Shown: positions 1 through 11,500, numbered from the stretch's first letter. The stretch is 64,000 nucleotides of DNA from Prionace glauca (GCA_037974335.1 CM075760.1:43218103-43282102), one strand, 5' to 3'. Notes: generated by a model from the letters alone, not told the origin. Numbers and translations are program-made.

Positions 1-776
1 CAATTGTATCTCTTCGTGATAACCACATTTTTTATTCTTCCCTCGTGTGAGTGTGATCACTATTTGTGAAAGAATATTTCAGACATCAGATCTGTTTTTT
101 TTATTTAACTTGTCGAGTTTAAACAGATTAAATCCTCAATCAGATTAACATTCAGTGGAATATCAGCCTGTTCACAGATACTTTATTAATTGTGACATCA
201 GAACTTTCAGAACTAATTCTGAAATGAAATGTCTTATTTTATTGTAGTTAAGTACAGCCGGAGTTATGAATGTTCAAAAAGTTCTATTCATATGTTATTT
301 TATTCAGTTTTATTCAACTGTTAAAATTCTTAAAATAAATCGCTATTTTGAGTTGAAACTGATCAATAAGTGACGGTTTATCTGGTTTTTCTGTCATGAA
401 CATTTCATTGTAAACAGTGAGGTATTTATGTAAATAAATACAAGAATAGTAATTCCAAATGAGATTGTTGACTGACAAAAACACAACAAATATTTCCCCA
501 CCAACGCAACACAGAAATAGAGAGAACCATGCAAATCAATCAACGGATTCCAGTAATGGTTGTTTTTCAACATTATTTATTCATCAGTTATGTGAGGAAA
601 AATATCATGATGATATCTATGTTCAGAATTAGGAAATAATCCCTCTGATCCCGAAATGTAATGACACAGAAAACACAGAACATCTCCTGTGTTTCATCTC
701 TTTCTCTGTCTTTCTCCTGTCTGGTTCTGCGTCTTGTCTCTCCACGATGGTTCATCGTCTTCACTCCACAGCAAAA
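1..776. other. AT-rich intergenic DNA, no gene seen
   Basis: No credible exon or repeat family was recognised here. The stretch is AT-rich. The one notable site is a perfect octamer sequence at 529-536, listed separately. The short open frames look like chance. Confidence 0.5.
529..536 (+). promoter_or_regulatory. Perfect octamer ATGCAAAT, distal
   Basis: The sequence ATGCAAAT matches the POU-factor octamer used in immunoglobulin promoters and enhancers. It lies about 6.2 kb upstream of the V leader, too far to be its core promoter. No perfect octamer was found in the 240 bp before the leader. It may be a distal element or chance: an 8-mer is expected roughly once or twice per 64 kb counting both strands. 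Confidence 0.25.
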
Positions 777-850
777 GAACATAAGAACGTAAGAAATGGG
801 AGCAGGAGTAGGCCATCTAGCCCCTCGAGCCTGCCCCGGGCTCGATAAAA
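777..850 (-). repeat. LINE/SINE tail fragment (family of 47308)
   Basis: The text from 'aacataagaacgtaagaaa' through 'gagcctgcccc' matches the start of the copy at 47308-47400 almost word for word. It is the end of a common retroelement-derived repeat lying in minus orientation. Only about 70 bp is left. Confidence 0.6.
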
Positions 851-1014
851 TCAATGTTTGCCCAATGTATTCTCTCAGCCACAGGTACAGGTTTCTAACA
901 GAATATAATTCAATAAATTGGAATCCATGACTGAGATTTACTCTAAAAGATCTCTTGAGAAATCAATGATCTTGAAATGCTTGAAACATTTTCTTCTGCA
1001 CCTAACCTCGGTTC

Positions 1015-1870
1015 CACCTGGTGATAAGGATTCAATGTGGAATCTTTCCCTATATTTAGCCGGTGTTGTCCCTGTCCTTGGAGTATTTGACTGGACAGAG
1101 TAGAGGAATATTTACTCTGCGTCTGAACTCATTGTTCCTGGTTTATGAATGGTTGATATCTCTTTGTCAGGGAAGATTTAATTCGTATCGAATCTCTGCT
1201 GTACCTAGCCTGGGTGTGTTTTGTGGAACTGTGTGGACGGCTCTTTCTCCTATACCTAACACTAATTTAAACCTGCCTCCTGGATCTCGGAAGGAAGAGT
1301 GCAGGAGAGCTGTTACATAGAAGAGTGTCCATGCTCTTTCTGCCTTAATTTTGTTTGAACAGATTTATAGACGGAGTTTCACTCTGTTTATAGACAGTAT
1401 AATGTTGTAAGAACGTTTGAATTGGATAGTTTAGAGGGAGATTCTCTTTGCATCTCACTCATGCTATTCTGATTTAGGAGTTATTAATTTGCCAGTACAG
1501 AGGGGACTTTGCATTCTGCAGCGAACCCCATGTTACTCCTGTCCTGTAAGATTTTGATGGGAGAGTCGGCCGTCTTTACAAATTTCATGGGGATTGAACC
1601 AGTATCTTTATATTACAGTAAATGTACCCTGTGTCAGCTCGTATTATGAGCCATGCCTTCGTTTATTTTCCACTGGACCCTAACTCTTTCTACCTTGCAT
1701 GTAGAATGTTATGTTGTCTGTCTTTGCACATAGTAAATTGGATATATTATCTGTCTGTACTAAATACGACGCTGTCCCTGCTTATATTATATGTCACCAT
1801 GTTTCTGTTTATATTAAACTAGACATTATCTCTGTTTATATTAATTTAGATCTCTCTCTGTTTGTATCAA
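1015..1870 (+). repeat. Decayed ~70-bp satellite, same family as 41790-42660
   Basis: Recurring but diverged phrases such as 'tgctgtacctagcctggg', 'gtgttttgtgg' and 'tttactctg' are the reverse complement of the clear ~69-70-bp tandem unit at 41790-42660. Units here are much more eroded, so this is an older array. The short open frames here are by-products of the repeat. Confidence 0.55.
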
Positions 1871-2800
1871 AGTAGATGTAATCTTATTTCTGCAATTGTC
1901 CATATCCGCGTTTATATTGTATTAGTTTTTACTCAGTTTTTACTGCACTGGTCAATGCCAGTAATGATTAAAGTGGCTGGGAGAACACAATTCTCTGCAT
2001 CCTTCTGCAAGGACAAACCGTGTGAGGTTTTGGACACTGGAAAAGAAATCTGAAATCTACTTCTGCTGGCTGCAGTGAAAGTGGATATCAAGTCCTGTGT
2101 AGCATGTACTGTCAATGAAGAACAAAAAAACAAAGAAAATTACAGCACAATAAAATACTGGTGATCCAATACTGCCCGTTTCTGGATCTTGCCTGATAGC
2201 AATCTTTTTTATCCCAACATATTATCTCTTCATCTCACAAAACCGTGGAGTAAAACAAACATAATTCAAAGAGAGGCATAGTTAAGTGCAGGAACAAAAT
2301 TGCCACAGTGAAATATATACACAGGGTGTGTATCAAATATTACATAACCAGAGAGAATGCCGTGTGCAATGTAAACTGAGCTCTGGTCTAGCAGAGTATT
2401 AACAGAGCCAGGCTGTATTTTAATATAAACAGGGGCCTGCTTCAAGAAAATAGTAATGAGTTAGTGCCGAGTGCCATGTGGGGATGGTCAAATGCCAAAT
2501 TCCAATGAGACCCATATCCCGTGAAAGAAACATTTTTAAAAATAACAGTGTCAAGGAAAATAAAACTGAGACAGTATCTCGCACGGTTTTACTGTTATAG
2601 GAGCTTCTTAGACATGAACTGAGACAGTGCTGAGTAATTACTGACACTGGACCGAATAAGGAGAATATAAAAAAAAGTCCAAAAAGATAATAATTATTTT
2701 CACGAATTACCATCCATTTGCAATTTAATAATTCCATTCACCAGATCTCATTCATATATAATGATGAGTATATTTAAAATTACTCTATGATAGGAAAGCG
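1871..2800. other. AT-rich intergenic DNA, no gene seen
   Basis: No exon, RNA gene or clear repeat was recognised. The open frames are short and lack family resemblance. Confidence 0.4.
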
Positions 2801-2809
2801 ACGTTGTCT

Positions 2810-2975
2810 AGGCCCCCATTTATTCCCCATTGCTAATTGCATTCAGTAAGCTGGTGGTGAGCCGCCTTATTCAATTGCTGCAGAACCTGCAGTGTAGGCA
2901 CACCAACAGTGCTCTTAGGGAGGGTGTTCCTGGACTCCGACGCAGCGTAAGTAAAGGAGTGGCCCAAGTGATGTT
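2810..2975 (+). repeat. Interspersed repeat, same family as 12545-12945
   Basis: Phrases including 'ctggtggtgagccgcctt', 'caattgctgcagaacctgc', 'caacagtgctcttagggag' and 'gttcctggactccgac' share order and wording with the longer copy at 12545-12945. This is a truncated member of a multi-copy, probably LINE-derived family. Confidence 0.55.
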
Positions 2976-3087
2976 AGTGAGTTACTTGGAAAGGAATTTC
3001 CAGGCGGGGTTATTCCAATTTCCCAGTTATCATCAATTCATACAGATAAACAATTAGTTCACCAATTATGTTCATCAGTTTGATAAA

Positions 3088-3205
3088 AGCAAAAGACTGC
3101 AGATTCTGGAAGTTGAAACAAAAATAATGAATGCTGGAAAATCTCAACGGGTCTGATAGCATCTGTGGAGAGAGAATAAAGCCAACGTTTCGAGTCAGTG
3201 TTATC
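3088..3205 (+). repeat. Short interspersed repeat ('cagattctggaag...' type)
   Basis: The segment 'actgcagattctggaagtt' followed by 'aatgctggaaaatctcaac' and 'agcatctgtggagagag' is the reverse-complement counterpart of 3440-3595 and of 62697-62765. Two pieces of one family therefore lie in opposite orientation 250 bp apart. Confidence 0.5.
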
Positions 3206-3439
3206 TTTTTTATTTGGAGGAAATTGAAGAGGGTGATGACATTGAGAAATGATGTGGGTGGATAGGGATTAGGATTTTTTTAGGATATATTTCGAGATTA
3301 TGATGTTGATTAGTTTAGGGTGAAGAAGTTTGTTATGATATTTGGGATCACTCTGTGAATTGATGCAGCTTGTGTGTTTCTGGAAATAGTGTCTATTATT
3401 TCTGTTATTCTCAACTCACAGGAAATTTATGCAGCTTTC

Positions 3440-3595
3440 CTGACACATTGCAGGAAGCAATGATGATCTCTCCAAAGCAGCAGGAATACTCTGCCGAAGG
3501 GTCATCCAGATGTGAAACAAAGGCTCTATTCTGTCTCCACAGATGTTACTGAGATTCTCCAGTATTTTCTGTTTATTTTCGGCATTTCATTCTAT
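3440..3595 (-). repeat. Inverted partner of the 3088-3205 repeat
   Basis: Phrases such as 'gccgaagggtcatccag', 'ctccacagatgttactgag' and 'ctccagtattttctgttt' belong to the same dispersed family as 3088-3205 but in reverse orientation. No protein coding is evident. Confidence 0.45.
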
Positions 3596-3599
3596 TCAA

Positions 3600-5510
3600 T
3601 ATATACGTTCTACGTTGTTTCATATAATTTGTACGTTGCTTCATATGTACGTTGCTTCATATAATTTATTGATTTTAAAATTTATTGACAACACATTGGC
3701 TTTTTGACACCAAGGAATGAAATCTGTCCCAAATTTCAGTGGGGAATGGAATTAATTCAGACCGAGGATCATGAACAGCTACCCAGCAGCCTCTGCGCTT
3801 CATTGACAAGTCATCACCTCCTCATCATACAGAATGTCCTGATACATAGCTGGAGTGTGTGATGGTTTTCAAAGTGATGATATAAATGGAACAACGTGTA
3901 TTTCATGTGAAGTTACTGAATCTTTAAATTCCGATTCATTATTACACTGTTTTGGGAAATAATATTACACTTGTAGTTTTCCAGTGAGTTTCACAAATAT
4001 TTCTGTTGCTATCTTATTTACTTTTCACCCTGTTGTCTTCACTAATTTGGGTGAGGGTTTGTTGATTGATTTGTTGTATATGAAAGAAGCAGTATTTTAT
4101 ATAGTACAATCATTCCTCCTCAACCAAATCCCGCTCTCTCTTTCTGTCCTGGATTTGAAAATTCAGCATCAGCAGAGAAATGAACCGTTCCGAATTGCAG
4201 GAAAATCTCCCCCTACTCTTCAAGAGGATCAGCTTGCTAACTCCCGAGAAACTCGGAATGTATTTCACCCAGACACTCTGGAAGGATTGATGGACACACA
4301 TTGAATAAAGGAGTTGTTTCAATTTATGAAGTAGTCAAACACAAATATGGAAATGTAGAACAGCATCATTCAGTCCCATTTATCAATGAATCCACCAATC
4401 CATTCACTAATTCCGCAATCAAAATATTCAGGCATCCAACAATCATTCATCCATCAGTCATTCATATGTCGTTCATTCCTGTGTCAAGACAGTCATACAT
4501 TTATTGTTTGTGTAGATGGTGACATCAATTATTTTAATTGATCCAGTGAGCCAGAGGCCCAGGGCAATGATGAGAGGACAGGGATTTAAGTCAGACCCTT
4601 CCCGCAGGTAGATTTTGAATTCTATTGATAAATCTGGAATGGATAGTAATTGCGATCATTGGAACCGCTCTGATTCCCCAATGGAGGAAATCTGCCATCC
4701 CTACATTGTCTCACAAGGATATAACTGCAGACTGAAAGCCAAATAGCTGACTCTTTAATATCTACAGAAGTGTCCAAGAAAACCAGTCAATTTAAGGGAA
4801 TTTGGGACAGGCAAAGAGTGTTGGTCTTTCCAAACAAACATCCCATGGAAAGATAAAAGGAAATAAAATGTAAATGTGCATGCTCAAATATAACAGCATG
4901 TATTATCTCTGAGCCATTTCTCAGTCTGCCTGTGATTATTTCTGTCCGTCCATCACAATATCCTGATGTGTTGGAAAAATCATCATTGTTGTTAATTGGG
5001 TGCCAGAGAAGGTGGAAAATAAACCTTTATTTAGAGATGGGAAAACATCATCTAGATTTATAACTTCCAAAAATTCAAGTGCCTCCAGTACTGTTGCTGG
5101 GTAGATTTGTTTATAAATTGACCTTACTGATAACATGCAGGGTTTTAAGTTGGCTTGGAGCCAAGCGGTCAGTTCTGATGAAACTGATCTTTGATCTACT
5201 GCACAAACACCCCCAGATGTTTCCTGTCAATAACTTTGAGCATTTGACAGCAGCCTGGATTGCTGCCAAACACTGTGTGGAACAGATTAGCGTGAAGCTC
5301 AATGGACAACATGGGATTCAGACATTTAAACAGTAAATGTTTAATTCCCACAATTTAAATCGCAATCATTCTAATCAAGTATTTTCATTCAGTGTCCTGT
5401 TCATTACCTGAGTAAATATTATGTCAAACAATAAAGTGACCGGATCATTTTTTTTCATTTCTATAGTTTCCGAGTAAATTTCATTCCAATAATTAAAGTC
5501 TGTTTATTAA
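3600..5510. other. AT-rich intergenic DNA, no gene seen
   Basis: No exon with splice support, RNA gene or recognisable repeat was found. Around 4385-4470 there is a mild run of 'attcatccatcagtcattc'-type words, a weak simple repeat. Confidence 0.4.
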
Positions 5511-6014
5511 TCACTTCATGAAATGAGAGAGAGAGATGTTGATGGGCCCAGTTCCCCAGTGAAGTAAAATCGGTGCAATGACATGAAATAATATTAAAAC
5601 AACATCATAAAACTGACATGTACACCGGGGATTCCTGGAATATTCTGAAATTTCTGTATCACATTGAAACAGCAGCGTGTCTTGTACCTGATTAGCACCG
5701 TGTTCTATTGTACAGTATAATCTAATTTCTGTTATTGAAGAGTTCCTCTCATAGCTGTCAATGAGTGGAGAAATGATCAGTTCATAACCTGATTCAATGG
5801 AAGATAAAACATTTATTCTTGTGATATTGTGCAATGTGCCGCAAAGCTCTGATATCCTGTATTCCCAATACCAGTGTATGTTACACAGCCGGTAACCAAT
5901 AGAGTGAGTTGCAATGACCTGGATGCTGAAGGAGAACTTTAATGATCTCAGCGTCCGTTCCGATTCATTAACTTCTCCATCAAAAATCAATTTAATTTTA
6001 TGTTTCTCCGTCAA
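5511..6014 (-). CDS. Unrecognised 167-codon open frame (hypothetical)
   Basis: A continuous ATG-started frame of 167 codons runs on the minus strand in AT-rich DNA, where stops should be frequent. I do not recognise the product. It has eight cysteines, several N-x-S/T sites and a hydrophobic stretch near the C-terminus (about residues 140-157, 'VVLILFHVIAPILLHW'), but no signal peptide at the start. No splice sites, poly(A) signal or neighbour give it a context. It could be chance, an exon, or the remains of a mobile element. It ends about 540 bp upstream of the Ig V promoter. Confidence 0.15.
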   Translation of the reverse strand: MTEKHKIKLIFDGEVNESERTLRSLKFSFSIQVIATHSIGYRLCNIHWYWEYRISELCGTLHNITRINVLSSIESGYELIISPLIDSYERNSSITEIRLYCTIEHGANQVQDTLLFQCDTEISEYSRNPRCTCQFYDVVLILFHVIAPILLHWGTGPINISLSHFMK

Positions 6015-6557
6015 CTCACTATTTAATTATCAGGAGGTTGGGATTCTCATTATTTTCAAAGGCCTGTCTTCGAGATTGGGGCAGTTTGACAAATATAAGG
6101 AGAAACATTGTATTGTGTGAGAGTTTCTTCTCATCTCCAAACCCAATTTGTACAGCGAAAGCCACCAAACTGTAAATAGAATCACTTTGTATATCCTACA
6201 CATTGAGTTACAGAAATCGATGGTATTTCTTCTGATAAATTGTGCTTTATTATTATAATGTGGCAGAGACACGGAGTTGTTGCAAAATTCTCTAATGTTC
6301 CAAAATGTTATTTCTTCATTTTCAGATTTATTTTCTTCTTGGGGGTGTGGTAATAAAATCACCATTTTTACAATGGAATTACTTATTTAAATAAATAAAT
6401 GATGAACTGTAACATCACCATCAGAAATAATGGGGACAATACAATGATCATTTCAGCCAAACAAATATCCCGATACAGATAAAATGCCCATTTTAATATT
6501 AATCTATTGTAAATCTCCGAGTCCATTCTGTTGGGGGTGTGGAAGGTGGGACGTGGA

Positions 6558-6601
6558 TCCAGGCGCCGCCTCCAGCAGGGAATCAACAGGCGGCGCCTGG
6601 A
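6558..6601. promoter_or_regulatory. 13-bp perfect inverted repeat upstream of VH
   Basis: The arm 6558-6570 ('tccaggcgccgcc') is the exact reverse complement of 6589-6601 ('ggcggcgcctgga'), with an 18-bp loop. It sits about 120 bp before the leader ATG and 20 bp before the TATA-like palindrome. It is GC-rich within AT-rich surroundings, suggesting a paired factor-binding site or hairpin in the V promoter. No perfect octamer is nearby. Confidence 0.6.
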
Positions 6602-6620
6602 AAGCCGCCCCCTTCTGCCG

Positions 6621-6634
6621 GGTATTTAAATACC
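6621..6634 (+). promoter_or_regulatory. Palindromic TATA-like box of the VH gene
   Basis: GGTATTTAAATACC is a perfect 14-bp palindrome centred on TTTAAA. It lies about 90 bp upstream of the leader ATG, a suitable distance for a core promoter with a transcription start near 6650-6660. The function is inferred from position and sequence only. Confidence 0.55.
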
Positions 6635-6721
6635 GCTCACTGGGACCGGAATCCAACAGTCCGGGAGCTGGTTTGTTCACTGAGTTCCTGACACAACCAT
6701 TTCCCCCAAATCACCACAAAG

Positions 6722-6767
6722 ATGAGGTCGGCCATTTCTCTCAGTTTGTTGCTGACTTTCTTATCTG
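6722..6767 (+). CDS. IgM cluster leader (L) exon
   Basis: The ATG at 6722 opens a 15-codon signal peptide, MRSAISLSLLLTFLS, with a hydrophobic core, ending in phase 1 at donor G|GTGAGT (6768). This is the standard split-leader layout of Ig V genes. The 133-bp intron to 6900 ends in a pyrimidine-rich acceptor 'atttttacag'. The joined codon starts the second leader part (GVQS) in the V exon. The short, typical length, the intact splice sites and the promoter just upstream make this the used start. Confidence 0.93.
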
Positions 6768-6900
6768 GTGAGTATTTTTTTTATTATTGTTCAAGTCTCT
6801 CTCTGTTACTGTCTCAGTGTTAGTGTGTCTCTGGAATGTTCCAGACTCAGCAATCATTTCACTAAGATTAATCCCTGGTGTTTTTGATCTATTTTTACAG

Positions 6901-7205
6901 GTGTCCAGTCGGATGTTGTGTTGACCCAGCCAGAGGCAGCGACCGGGGGTCCCGGAGGTTCCCTGAAACTGACCTGTGAAGCCAGCGGGTTCAATCTTGG
7001 CAGCACTAACATGTACTGGATCCGGCAGGTTCCCGGACAGGGCCTGGAGTGGCTGGTTTACTACTATAGTTCATCCAGCAACAGCTACGCCCCATCAATT
7101 AAGGGTCGATTTACTGCGTCCAAAGACACTTCAAACAGCATCTTCTCTTTGGACATGAGGAGCCTGAAGATTGAAGACACGGCCATCTATTACTGTGCCA
7201 GAGAC
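6901..7205 (+). CDS. Immunoglobulin heavy-chain V segment (VH)
   Basis: After a four-residue leader remnant (GVQS) the exon encodes a complete VH domain of about 97 residues with no stops. It begins [13 protein letters not shown] and carries the first cysteine in 'LKLTCEAS', the conserved tryptophan in '[15 protein letters not shown]', the framework 3 run '[11 protein letters not shown]', and the second cysteine in '[11 protein letters not shown]'. CDR1 (around GFNLGSTN) and CDR2 (around YYSSSSN) are short and serine-rich. Coding stops at 7205 directly before the recombination heptamer. All hallmarks of a usable germline V are present. It would be joined to D1, D2 and J downstream to form the antigen-binding domain of IgM. 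Confidence 0.95.
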
Positions 7206-7244
7206 CACAGCGAGAGGATCCAGGGCTTCACCCGGACAAGAACA
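7206..7244 (+). promoter_or_regulatory. V recombination signal (23-bp spacer)
   Basis: Heptamer CACAGCG (7206-7212), 23-bp spacer (7213-7235) and nonamer ACAAGAACA (7236-7244) match the RAG signal consensus CACAGTG-23-ACAAAAACC with one heptamer and two nonamer differences. It pairs with the 12-bp signal 5' of D1. Confidence 0.92.
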
Positions 7245-7590
7245 GCCCGGGAGGGGATTCCGCAACTTCCATCATAACCTGAAGGTCAGTATCTGTTTTA
7301 AATGCAATATGATCGAGGCTGGTCACAACCAAACTATAATCGCGTTAAAAAAAAGTAACACAGAATGTATTTAACAGTAAAACTTCCCAAACTCACCGAT
7401 ATAACTGGTGAGCTTTTCACTGACTTTATTTTCATTGTAGTTTCAGCAAGTACCACATACGATATATTACTCTTGTTAATATTTCTGATAGATTGTGTTG
7501 TATAAACATTTGCCTACATTTTACATTAGAGCGAAATTAATGGTCCTTTTCAAGTGAATATTGAACAGCAGTGCTGAACAGAGTGAGTGC

Positions 7591-7671
7591 AGTTTTTGTA
7601 TGGGTGTGTGTCACTGTGATATACTATGGGAGTCACAGTGCTGAGAAAAGCGCCATCCTCATACAAAAACC
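7591..7671 (+). other. D1 gene segment with flanking RSSs (12 / 22)
   Basis: 5' signal: nonamer AGTTTTTGT (7591-7599), 12-bp spacer, heptamer CACTGTG (7612-7618). The D core is 7619-7633 (ATATACTATGGGAGT, 15 bp). 3' signal: heptamer CACAGTG (7634-7640), 22-bp spacer (7641-7662) and perfect nonamer ACAAAAACC (7663-7671). The unequal spacers let D1 join V on its left (23/12) and D2 on its right (22/12). It lies 386 bp after VH. Two D segments per cluster is the known arrangement of shark IgM genes. Confidence 0.93.
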
Positions 7672-7980
7672 TCAGAAAAGGACGTTGCTTAAATTTGTGA
7701 CCAATGCCATTGCCGAATGCCAAAGTAAATGAGGGTTCAACAAAATAATACTGAGAAACAACATTGTTTCTTTTTAGGATGTAAAATGCTTCAATTTTAT
7801 TGTTATTGATTTACACGCTGAATGTGCACAGAGAGTGTAAAAGTTTCTAACCCCTTTTATTAATATCATGACCAGTAAAAATTGAAATATCTCACTGACT
7901 CACCCTTAGCGAGCTGGAAACAGGCTTTTGAAATAGCAGTGAAATTAACTGTCTGTATTTTATAGTTAACAGTCCGCCTC

Positions 7981-8049
7981 AGTATTTGTCATGCTGTGTC
8001 TCACTGTGATAACTGGGATGGCACAGCAGTTACTGTCAATACAAAAACC
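7981..8049 (+). other. D2 gene segment with flanking RSSs (12 / 12)
   Basis: 5' signal: nonamer AGTATTTGT (7981-7989), 12-bp spacer, heptamer CACTGTG (8002-8008). The D core is 8009-8021 (ATAACTGGGATGG, 13 bp). 3' signal: heptamer CACAGCA (8022-8028), 12-bp spacer and nonamer ACAAAAACC (8041-8049). Both sides carry 12-bp spacers, so D2 joins the 22-bp signal of D1 and the 23-bp signal of J. Confidence 0.93.
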
Positions 8050-8374
8050 CCTCAGCACTGATTGACTGAAACTGAATCAGTGTCACTTTTAAATCCCAAC
8101 TGTAATCACAGTACAGTATTATTTATGTCCAGCACTGACCACATGGCAGGAATAAACATGGAAAATCTTGATAATTACTCAATTATCGATGTCTGTTTTC
8201 AACAACATGTTCAGCTGTAACTCTGTGAAATATAAAACTTTAGGGTCATTTATGAATGTCAAATGATATCCAGAAATACAATCATAATTTAATAAACTTT
8301 AATTGATTTTGCTTTTCCTTGGGTTTGTGAATATTTAAAATAATGGTGAATTTGTCTCTATTTTGTGCAGGGAC

Positions 8375-8413
8375 GGTTATTGTATGACACAGCCTACGGA
8401 ATGTGACACTGTG
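8375..8413 (+). promoter_or_regulatory. J recombination signal (23-bp spacer)
   Basis: Nonamer GGTTATTGT (8375-8383), a 23-bp spacer (8384-8406) and a perfect heptamer CACTGTG (8407-8413) directly precede the J coding segment. It complements the 12-bp signal 3' of D2. Confidence 0.93.
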
Positions 8414-8461
8414 ACTACTTCGACTACTGGGGACAAGGGACCATGGTGACGGTGACGACAG
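8414..8461 (+). CDS. Immunoglobulin heavy-chain J segment (JH)
   Basis: The segment encodes YFDYWGQGTMVTVTT with the invariant W-G-x-G framework 4 motif, and ends in phase 1 at donor G|GTAAGA (8462). A normal threonine-rich J end follows the motif. It has a perfect RSS heptamer 5' and is spliced over a ~10.1-kb intron to Cmu1, whose first two bases complete an alanine codon. No stop interrupts it in the productive frame. Confidence 0.94.
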
Positions 8462-8539
8462 GTAAGAACCATCCACTTATTGAGAATTGGTTTACATGTG
8501 TCTTTGTTTTATATTTTTATCTATACTAATAATCCATGT

Positions 8540-11500
8540 GGTAACATAAATGTGAGTTTGGTGGATTCTCGGTTGAGAATTGTTACAATGTTTCCTGTGA
8601 TTCTGCTGCAAATGGGTTTTAGAATTCCGCTCTTTCTGGACAATAGGTGCTGCTGAGGGATTCAATCCCAAATTGTCGGGATTTTGCGTTTATCTGTTGA
8701 GGTTATTGTGTGGTTGGGTTACTTTAAAATCCGAATGTCTGTTATACAATTCAGCGTTTCTGCAGCGTTTAATCTCGGTGACATCTAGTGGCTGCGGTTT
8801 GTACCATCTACTGCACAAGTGTTTGAAATTTGTACCAAAAATTTAAAACAATCTAAAATTTCTATATTTATCCAGTGAAAATGTTCCACTCACTCACAAT
8901 GCTGGTGCTGCTGTGCAATAATTTCTGCTTATTCTAAACATGAATTAGTTTGGTGATGGGCGAATTGGCTGGAATTTAGATTAAACATTTCTGTAAATGT
9001 TATATTTGATTCTGTTGAGAGTGTTTGTAGAATTGAGCTGCTTCCGCATGAAGCGGGGTTCAGTCTCTCAGTGATGCGTTTTTTTTTCTGGTGAGGAGAT
9101 TATGTATCTGGGTGACTTTAAATACGTAAAATTTGTGAATTAATTTGGTATTTCTGCATTGTTTGAGCTCAGTGACACTGAGCTGTTACACGTTTTGTGA
9201 TTGAATATGAGCATTCTGCGGGTCGCAACTGCTTGATGCATGACTGCTGGGAGAAATAAAGCAGGGTTTATTGTGTTTGTATGTTTAAAATCTTTAGTCA
9301 TAACGGCTTAAGCCGCTCGTTCAGAACATAGTTTGTCACTGCATTCAGATTTTGGGGTATCGGCAATGTTTAATCTCGGTGGCATTTGATGGCTGGAACT
9401 TTTACCATCCAAATGTTTAAATATGTTTGAAATATGACCCAATATGAATAAGATGTGATAAAGTTTCAACGCTAATTTGTTGGACAAATTCCACCTCCTC
9501 GCAATGCTATTGCTATTATTCTAGATTTCTGTTTAGTTTAATAATTGATTAACAGCTGGTTTGCTAGATTCGATATTGAGATTTATTTTGCAATGTTACA
9601 TTTGATTCTGTTGAATGGATAATTGAGCTGTTTTTCTGTGAAGCGGATTCATTCCCTCATTGATGTGTTTTGTTGTGTTTCTGCTGAGGAGATTCTGTGG
9701 TGCAGTCACTGTGAATGTTTAAAATTTGTGCAGTGGTTTGGCTTTGTGGCATTATTTCTATGTTGTTTAAATAGTTAAAACACTAAAAATTGCTGCAATC
9801 ACAAACTTCCCATGAACAAGTTTAATAGTAAAATTAATGTAAATCAAAGTATTATTATTCGGTAATTTAACTCCATATTCACCACAGATTATTTTATATT
9901 AATAATTTAGCAATAATCCCCTTTAATAGTTTTGTTGTGTATTTCACACAATTAACATGACCAGAACATTTTCCAGACTGGAAATATTTTGTGACAATTC
10001 AGAAGCTATTTCAATAATAACCTGCTGTTTTCACAGCCGTGCTCAGTTGAACAAGATACTTTGCATTAATCGGCATATCCCAGATTAAGTTCGCATTTAC
10101 TGGAATACGAGTTTTGCAGAATAATTTCCTTTTTGGAATTTTTTGTATCCGATTATTAATTTTTTTTCTATGCAATTGGAACCAGATTATCCGTTCTAAG
10201 TATTTTTTTTAAATTAGATACCGAGATAATTAATTACTTATCGTATCTCAAAATTTGTGAAATTGTTTAGTGTTCCTCAATTGTTTTTGCATTGTTTACG
10301 CTCAGTGAAACTGAACAGTTCTGGCTAAATGAAAATAAAATTGCCTTTGAATATTCTTGTAGGGATAAAGCAGAAATGTTTCGGAAAATACAATAAATAT
10401 ATGTTAGGGCATTTTATTCATGTTAACTAATGGTGACATAGTAAAATAAAACATGAATTACAATTCACTGTACCTCTGTTAGGGACATTCCACTGCCCTG
10501 AATCTGTTATATTCGAAGTCCTCATTTTCAGAAAAATAATTGCTCAGTTTTTGTGATTTGAGACAGTCAGGGAGAAATAGTTAAAAGGCAAAGGGAGTTT
10601 TAAAATGAACATCAGGTTAATTTAAAATGTTTATTGATTTTTTCACTGTTGTAATTTGACCTTTGATCAATTAGAATCAAACGGTTTATAAAAATTTGAC
10701 AGACTGAACGCAGTTTTCTGACAGATGGAATTCGCTGACACGCAAGTAAAATTGTTCAAATGATTGTGTTTGAATTGTAGTAAAGTGTCAACAGAAACTG
10801 GCTACCGACTGACAATTAAATGCTTGAAATTCAAAAAGATTACTTTATATAAAAATAATATGATATTATAAATACTATAAAAATAATATTAGCTCAGCAC
10901 TTAATAACATCATGTCTCCCATTAATGTTAAACACAGAATAAATGACAGAATGGAAGAATTCATACTAACTGAAGCTTATGCTTAATTCTTATTAAATAT
11001 AATAATGAAGAAAAGGTTGAGACTTATATTCTGCATCGTGTTTTTAGCGTTACAGAGCATTTGAATCAATTATCGTCTTTATGTTTGCACTGTTTAATTC
11101 AGGTCTTCTTTAATTAAACAATGTGTTCAGTAATGAAGTTGTTATATGGGTGGCCTAAATTATTAAATCTAGGAAGCAGTATTATTGATTTCAAACGGCC
11201 AGGCCGTTACAGTCTGGGCAAAGTCAGAAATCTGCATTTTTAACACGTTTGTTCGTTGTAATAAGATATTTGCAGTCAAAGTGAAAAAGTAAAATATTGC
11301 AATGTGATTAGATTTAAGTAAATGAATGACAGATGTTTGAATGTTTCCATTCAGTAATTTGAAATTATAGTTTAACATTGAGATTTAATTGTAATCTAAT
11401 TATTTAACAATGTTGGGGGCAGAAGCACGTTTTGAATGATTGAAAACTCATTTTATTGCAGAGAACAAATCAGCTGACAGGAGAACTAACTGACAATTAA

